Origin: JANWXD01 sp037446115
GTDB lineage: Bacteria; Acidobacteriota; Terriglobia; Bryobacterales; Bryobacteraceae
DNA length: 64,000 nucleotides
Assembly (NCBI GenBank): GCA_037446115.1
Contig: JBBIJF010000012.1
Span: forward strand, 1 to 64,000
Reading direction: 5' to 3'
In this document: one piece after another, positions 60,284-64,000 of the stretch
Position numbering within the stretch: the first letter of the stretch is position 1
How the letters are laid out: each line of letters begins with the position of its first letter
The notes under the pieces: model-generated
What the model saw: the letters and a program-made list of their open reading frames with translations, nothing else
Told to the model about the DNA's origin: nothing
The model's database searches: none
Made by a program: the position numbers and the translations under genes

Positions 60284-61665
60284 CGCACCACGGCCTCCCG
60301 CGACACGGCCACTTCCGCGAAAGCCTCCTCCAGCACGCCCACGCTCTCCCGTACCGCCTCTTCGGTGATCACGAGTGGCGGAGCGATCTTGACGGTGGCG
60401 CCGCCGTAGCCGACCGGTGAGAACATCAACAGGCCTTTTTCGAAGCAGCGCTCGACCACGTCCCAGGCAAAGTCGCCATCGGGCTCTTTCTTGCCCGGGC
60501 GCACGCAGGTGACGCCGGCCACCAAGCCCTTGCCGGCCACCCAGCCCGCCTGCGGGAATCGCGAGGCCAGGCGGTGCAATTCGCGATGCAGGACGGCGCC
60601 GACGCGCCGCGCATTGCCGGCGAGATCCTCCTTGACGACGCGCTCGATCGAAGCCAGGGCGGCAGCGCAGCAGACGGGATTGCCCGTGTGGGTGGAGGTC
60701 ATGCTCCCCGGCGGATGCAGGTCCATCACGTCGGGCCGCCCCGCGACTGCCGCCAAGGGGAGCGAGCTGGTGATGCCTTTGCCGAAGCAAGCCAGGTCCG
60801 GCACGATGCCGTAGTGCTCGAAGCCCCACAGCGTACCGGTGCGCCCGAAGCCGGCCTGCACCTCGTCGCAGACGAGCAGGACCCGGTGGCGGTCGCACCA
60901 CTCGCGCAACGCGCGCATGTATTCGGCGGGAGCGAAGGCCGCGCTTCCGCCCTGGTACGTCTCCAAAATCACACCGGCGACCTGTCGGGGCCGCACGCCG
61001 CGCTCGCTGAGCGCTCGCTCGAAACCCTCAAAGGAGGTGTCTTCGGTCCAGTAGCCGTCCGGAAACGGAACCTGGACGAAGCCGGGGTCGAGGTTGACGA
61101 TCCACTCTTTAAGCGCCGGAATGCCGCCTGCCTGCTGCGCACCGAGCGTGCGTCCGTGAAACGCCTTGTCGTAAGACACGATCACATGCTTGGCGCGCCC
61201 CCCGACCCGGACGCCGTACGTGCGGCACAGCTTGATGGCGCATTCCACGGTTTCCGAACCGGTGGTAAGCAAGAAGATCTTCTTCAGCGGCTCCGGGAGC
61301 AGTCCGGCCAGGCGTTCGACCAGCTCGGCCCGGATCGCGCTCGGAAAGCAGTAGCTGGCGAGCAACCGCCGCGCCGCCTGTGCCGTGATGGCCTCAACGA
61401 CTTCCGTGCGCCCGTGCCCGGCGTTGGCGATCAGCACGCCGCTTGACCAGTCGATCCAGCAGTTGCCCCAGGCGTCAAAGACCTGAAAGCCCTCGGCGCG
61501 GTCCCAGACCACCGGCGGCTGGCCGCGCATGGCGACGGGCTCATAGCGATGGAGCGTTTCCAGAATGGGCAGCGATTCCGGGACGGGGATTTCCGTCACG
61601 ATGCGTCGGAAGCGCGTTTCCACGCGCGGCACGCGGCGCGGGGTGAGATCGTATTGTCGAGCCAT
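60280..61665 (-). CDS. Class III aminotransferase (4-aminobutyrate aminotransferase-like)
   Basis: 461 residues. DAWGNCWIDWSSGVLIANAGH, the PLP site LLTTGSETVECAIKLCRTYG, the aspartate in LLVCDEVQAGFGRTGTLWG and the lysine in ACFGKGITSSLPLAAVAGRP. Members use 4-aminobutyrate, ornithine or other omega-amino substrates. Coupled to the Gfo/Idh/MocA oxidoreductase, which suggests an amino-sugar type pathway rather than GABA use. A TAGAAT hexamer lies 8 bases before ATG 61665. Confidence 0.87.
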   Translation of the reverse strand: MARQYDLTPRRVPRVETRFRRIVTEIPVPESLPILETLHRYEPVAMRGQPPVVWDRAEGFQVFDAWGNCWIDWSSGVLIANAGHGRTEVVEAITAQAARRLLASYCFPSAIRAELVERLAGLLPEPLKKIFLLTTGSETVECAIKLCRTYGVRVGGRAKHVIVSYDKAFHGRTLGAQQAGGIPALKEWIVNLDPGFVQVPFPDGYWTEDTSFEGFERALSERGVRPRQVAGVILETYQGGSAAFAPAEYMRALREWCDRHRVLLVCDEVQAGFGRTGTLWGFEHYGIVPDLACFGKGITSSLPLAAVAGRPDVMDLHPPGSMTSTHTGNPVCCAAALASIERVVKEDLAGNARRVGAVLHRELHRLASRFPQAGWVAGKGLVAGVTCVRPGKKEPDGDFAWDVVERCFEKGLLMFSPVGYGGATVKIAPPLVITEEAVRESVGVLEEAFAEVAVSREAVVR

Positions 61666-61673
61666 CGCCCACC

Positions 61674-61679
61674 ATTCTA
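61674..61679 (-). promoter_or_regulatory. -10-like TAGAAT 8 bases before the aminotransferase ATG
   Basis: Minus strand TAGAAT (61679-61674). No convincing -35. Predicts a near-leaderless transcript. Confidence 0.35.
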
Positions 61680-61729
61680 TCGGAGAGTATGCAGCCGGCC
61701 GTGCGGAAACTCCGCAAAACGACCACGCC

Positions 61730-62167
61730 CTAGCTGCCCGCGCCTTTCAGGGACTCGATGGCTTGCCGGATCGTTTCCGCAACCCGGGCCGCGACCTCGT
61801 CGCTTTCGTATTTTTGCCGCGGCCAGAAAAAACCCCGCAGGCCGTCCTTGTGGCGCCGGGGCACGATGTGCACATGCAGGTGCGGCACGCTCTGACTCAC
61901 GCGGTTGTTGATGGCGACAAAGGTGCCCTCGGCGCCCATCGCCAGCTCCACCGCCCGGGCCAGCAGTTTTGCGTTGCCAAACAGCGGACCGACGAGTGCC
62001 TCAGGCAGATCGCCGAGCGTCTGAAAATGCCGGCGCGGCACCAGCAAGGTATGGCCTGGAAACAGCGGCCGGTGGTCCAGAAAGGCCACGCAGACGGCGT
62101 CTTCAAAGACGACGCGGGCATCCAGCATGCCCTGGAGTATCTGACAGAACTTGCAAGCCTCGCTCAT
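61730..62167 (-). CDS. HIT-family nucleotide hydrolase/transferase
   Basis: 145 residues. CKFCQILQGMLDARVVFED is the usual N-terminus, with a Cys pair that binds zinc in part of the family, and the histidine triad is HLHVHIVPRR near residue 98. HIT proteins of this branch hydrolyse AMP-linked or dinucleoside substrates such as AppppA or AMP-NH2. Start ATG 62167 overlaps the stop of a small upstream frame by 4 bp. Confidence 0.9.
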   Translation of the reverse strand: MSEACKFCQILQGMLDARVVFEDAVCVAFLDHRPLFPGHTLLVPRRHFQTLGDLPEALVGPLFGNAKLLARAVELAMGAEGTFVAINNRVSQSVPHLHVHIVPRRHKDGLRGFFWPRQKYESDEVAARVAETIRQAIESLKGAGS

Positions 62168-62415
62168 GGGGAAAGTGACGGGGTGCGGACGACCAGGCCC
62201 CACCGCTCGCGGGCAACGGACTCGACAGAGAGCATGGTGACGGAGCCGTCCCGCAACACGTAGATCCCTCCCGACGCACCGCCGTACACACGCTCGGGAG
62301 GATACCAGACGCGATCGCTGTGCGCGAATGGGCCGGACACCCGGCGGGGGCGGCCGCGCACACCACGGCACCAAGGCCGACTGCACGAGTCAACATATCC
62401 GACCGCCCTACCCAA
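62164..62415 (-). CDS. Small frame coupled to the HIT gene; possibly a frameshifted secreted protein
   Basis: An 83-codon frame ends with TGA inside the HIT start (ATGA), as in coupled genes. Its second half reads like protein (SDRVWYPPERVYGGASGG, IYVLRDGSVTMLSVESVARE). Its first 20 codons do not, whereas the +1 frame starting at 62396 reads as a signal peptide (MLTRAVGLGAVVCAAAPAG). The combination suggests a short secreted protein interrupted by a frameshift, a sequencing error, or a GTG start in mid-frame. Low confidence. Confidence 0.35.
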   Translation of the reverse strand: MGRAVGYVDSCSRPWCRGVRGRPRRVSGPFAHSDRVWYPPERVYGGASGGIYVLRDGSVTMLSVESVARERWGLVVRTPSLSP

Positions 62416-62422
62416 TCACCTT

Positions 62423-63862
62423 TTATGTCACGGCCGGAGAGACCTTGGCCCGCGCCGCTTCCCGCGCCTCTTTCATCAGCGGCCCGTAGACTTCCTTGTC
62501 AAACGGCACGCAGCCGGTCGGGAACTGGCCCAGCGGGTGCTCCTTACGGCGCATCAGATAGGTACAGAAGGTGACTGTCTTGCAGACGCGCTGCTCGTCC
62601 AGTTCGCCTTTTTCCAGGGCGTCACGGGCGAAGTCCGGATACGCAAGCGCGTTGCGCCCCACCCCGAAGAAACGGATGTTGCCCGCCAGGATGTTGTACG
62701 CCGCGGCATGAATCGCAAACTTCTGGAGCCAGCTGTAGCCCGTGCCGACCATCGGGAGATCCGGAAACGTGCGCTGTAGCTCCCCCGCGATGCGGAAATG
62801 CCGGTCCACTCCGAGCAGGGGATGCTCCGGCTGCTCGTAGTTGCCTTCGTCGGGTTTCTCAAAGGGCCGGCCGATGTGCGGGTTCAGGTAGGGCGACCCC
62901 ATGGACACATTCAGCAATGCAATGCCCCAGTCCTTGAACCACGCAACCGCCTGCTTGACTTCGCTCAGATCTTCCCGCAGCGGATTGTTGGGGTCCACAC
63001 CGAAGCCGTGGGGATACGGTATGGGCACTTTGAACGGCACGCCGAGGCCGGAGTCGGGGTCGCGGGCGTACGGGATGCCGTCGTAACAACCGAGGCGCAT
63101 CACAAGCACAAGCCGGTTGCCCACGGCTGCCCGAATTTTACCGATTACGTTACGCACAAAGCGACAGCGGTTTTCCAGGGGGCCGCCGTAACGGCCCTCC
63201 CGGAGCCGGGCCCCCATGAGCTCGCTCAACAGATACCCGTGGGTGACCTTGATTTCGACGGCGCGAAAGCCCGCCTGGAGCGCAAGCTGCGCGGCCTCGA
63301 CGTAGTCGTCTTCGAGCCGTTCCAGTTCCTCATCCGAGATCACCGGGTAGTCCGGAGGAATCCGGGTCTTTTCGTCCACGAAAGGGTTGTGGTACGCCAC
63401 CACCGGCGCCGGTACACTGTGGCGGCCCGAGTGCGTCAGTTGCAGGGGCTCCAGCAAGTCGTCGGCGGTTCCGTAGGTCTCGCGGTGCACGCGCCGCGTC
63501 ATCTCCAGGAGCCGGGCGAAGTCGGAAACGTTGCGGCGGTGGATCCAGAGCTGGCGCGTGTTGGCGCGGCCGTCGGCCCGCACCGCCGTGGCCTCAAACC
63601 AAACCAGCTTGGCGCCGCCGCGCGCGAACCGCTCGTAACGCCGCCATGTCAGTTCGCTGGGACGGCCGTCGAGTGTGCCGTCGCAACCCTCCATGGGATG
63701 GATCGCAATGGAGTTTCCCACCAAGATGTCGGCGACGCGCACTTTGCCTGCCAGCGCGGCGCGCACGCGCTCCTTGTCGGGCTCGAGGCGCACATGGAGT
63801 GCGCCCTCAGCTTCGGCCGCCTGCGCGAGTTCGTGCAAGTTCTTGTAAACGAAGTGCCTCAT
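62423..63862 (-). CDS. NADH:flavin oxidoreductase, old yellow enzyme family
   Basis: 479 residues, longer than a minimal OYE. IAIHPMEGCDGTLDGRPSEL and RRYERFARGGAKLVWFEATAV form the FMN-binding barrel start. LQLTHSGRHSVPAP holds the His/His-type substrate site and GFRAVEIKVTHGYLLSELMG and RYGGPLENRCRFVRNVI follow as in all OYEs; GTGYSWLQKFAIHAA and VGRNALAYPDFARD close the barrel. A cysteine-containing C-terminus (CKTVTFCTYLMRRKEHPLGQ) could bind an Fe-S or metal centre, but spacing is not the usual four-Cys motif. Starts at ATG 63862, overlapping the upstream frame by 56 bp. Confidence 0.87.
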   Translation of the reverse strand: MRHFVYKNLHELAQAAEAEGALHVRLEPDKERVRAALAGKVRVADILVGNSIAIHPMEGCDGTLDGRPSELTWRRYERFARGGAKLVWFEATAVRADGRANTRQLWIHRRNVSDFARLLEMTRRVHRETYGTADDLLEPLQLTHSGRHSVPAPVVAYHNPFVDEKTRIPPDYPVISDEELERLEDDYVEAAQLALQAGFRAVEIKVTHGYLLSELMGARLREGRYGGPLENRCRFVRNVIGKIRAAVGNRLVLVMRLGCYDGIPYARDPDSGLGVPFKVPIPYPHGFGVDPNNPLREDLSEVKQAVAWFKDWGIALLNVSMGSPYLNPHIGRPFEKPDEGNYEQPEHPLLGVDRHFRIAGELQRTFPDLPMVGTGYSWLQKFAIHAAAYNILAGNIRFFGVGRNALAYPDFARDALEKGELDEQRVCKTVTFCTYLMRRKEHPLGQFPTGCVPFDKEVYGPLMKEAREAARAKVSPAVT

Positions 63863-64000
63863 CTTTCGGGTGACGGGGAAGCAGGCCGATGGCCACAGCG
63901 CCCAGAAACGCCGTGCCGAATACGGCCATCATCGCCAGGTAGTAATTGCCGCCGAGAAAGTCCCGCAGGCGCGCCACGAAGTTGGGAAACCAGAACTGGG
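63807..64000 (-). CDS. C-terminal end of a membrane transporter-like protein (5' truncated by window edge)
   Basis: The minus-strand frame is open from the window edge to TGA at 63809-63807. The visible 64 codons read as a last membrane helix (NYYLAMMAVFGTAFLGAVAI) followed by a cytoplasmic tail (GLLPRHPKDEALRLQELART). This looks like the end of an MFS-type transporter, but the family cannot be confirmed. It overlaps the start of the flavin oxidoreductase gene by 56 bp, unusual but possible for coupled genes. Confidence 0.5.
   Translation of the reverse strand, partial: QFWFPNFVARLRDFLGGNYYLAMMAVFGTAFLGAVAIGLLPRHPKDEALRLQELARTRAGGRS

Noticed and set aside
1..64000. Mobile elements, phage genes or CRISPR arrays
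   Set aside because: No transposase, integrase, terminal repeats, cas genes or regularly spaced direct repeats were seen.

Overview
The window is a GC-rich bacterial chromosome segment without phage, insertion-sequence or CRISPR signatures. Its gene content points to the phylum Acidobacteriota, most likely a Solibacter/Bryobacter-type lineage. The evidence is an Oar-like TonB-dependent receptor with an N-terminal carboxypeptidase-type regulatory domain, two CRTAC1-type FG-GAP/ASPIC-UnbV proteins interleaved with TPR proteins, tandem MacB-type permeases, several exported glycoside-hydrolase-like proteins, and many small membrane proteins of the kind common in that group. The assignment comes from gene content only; no rRNA gene is present.

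Layout. 1-6.8 kb: 3' end of an unnamed family protein with a repeated AAACGAACCCA tail, an exported cyclase, helicase HrpB, a class V aminotransferase, FabH and a SprT-like peptidase. 6.8-10 kb: membrane proteins, a 36-codon secreted-peptide gene and an XRE/S24-like regulator, with two copies of a 16-bp palindrome. 10-20.5 kb: housekeeping genes (ubiX-pheA; cysteine desulfurase-mnmA-acyltransferase; SAM hydrolase; a homocysteine methyltransferase/MTHFR fusion; threonylcarbamoyl-AMP synthase), an esterase and an exported aldo/keto reductase. 20.6-26.6 kb: permease pair 1, an NfeD/stomatin pair and a glycosidase-like protein. 26.6-38.3 kb: sugar-acid dehydratase plus aminotransferase, tyrS, permease pair 2-GNAT-folP, mutM, a DUF4091 protein with a sugar-binding lipoprotein, and tRNA-Thr(CGT). 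38.3-38.7 kb: a gene-free, strongly structured stretch ending in intrinsic terminators, a good non-coding RNA candidate. 38.7-45.9 kb: a Spy-like protein, an exported methyltransferase, a kinase coupled to an enolase paralogue with altered active-site residues, a CpaE-like ATPase and a LuxR-type regulator. 45.8-58 kb: TonB receptor/CRTAC1/TPR island with a LacI-type palindrome, and a GH127 enzyme carrying a similar site at its transcription start. 58-64 kb: coiled-coil protein, oxidoreductase-aminotransferase pair, HIT protein, old-yellow-enzyme homologue and the C-terminus of a transporter-like protein.

Two themes recur. First, many genes are translationally coupled in short operons (ATGA, GTGA or TGATG overlaps). 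Second, many first genes have no Shine-Dalgarno sequence but carry a -10 hexamer only 4-9 bases before the start codon, which predicts leaderless mRNAs. In at least three divergent pairs one near-symmetrical -10 block appears to serve both strands.
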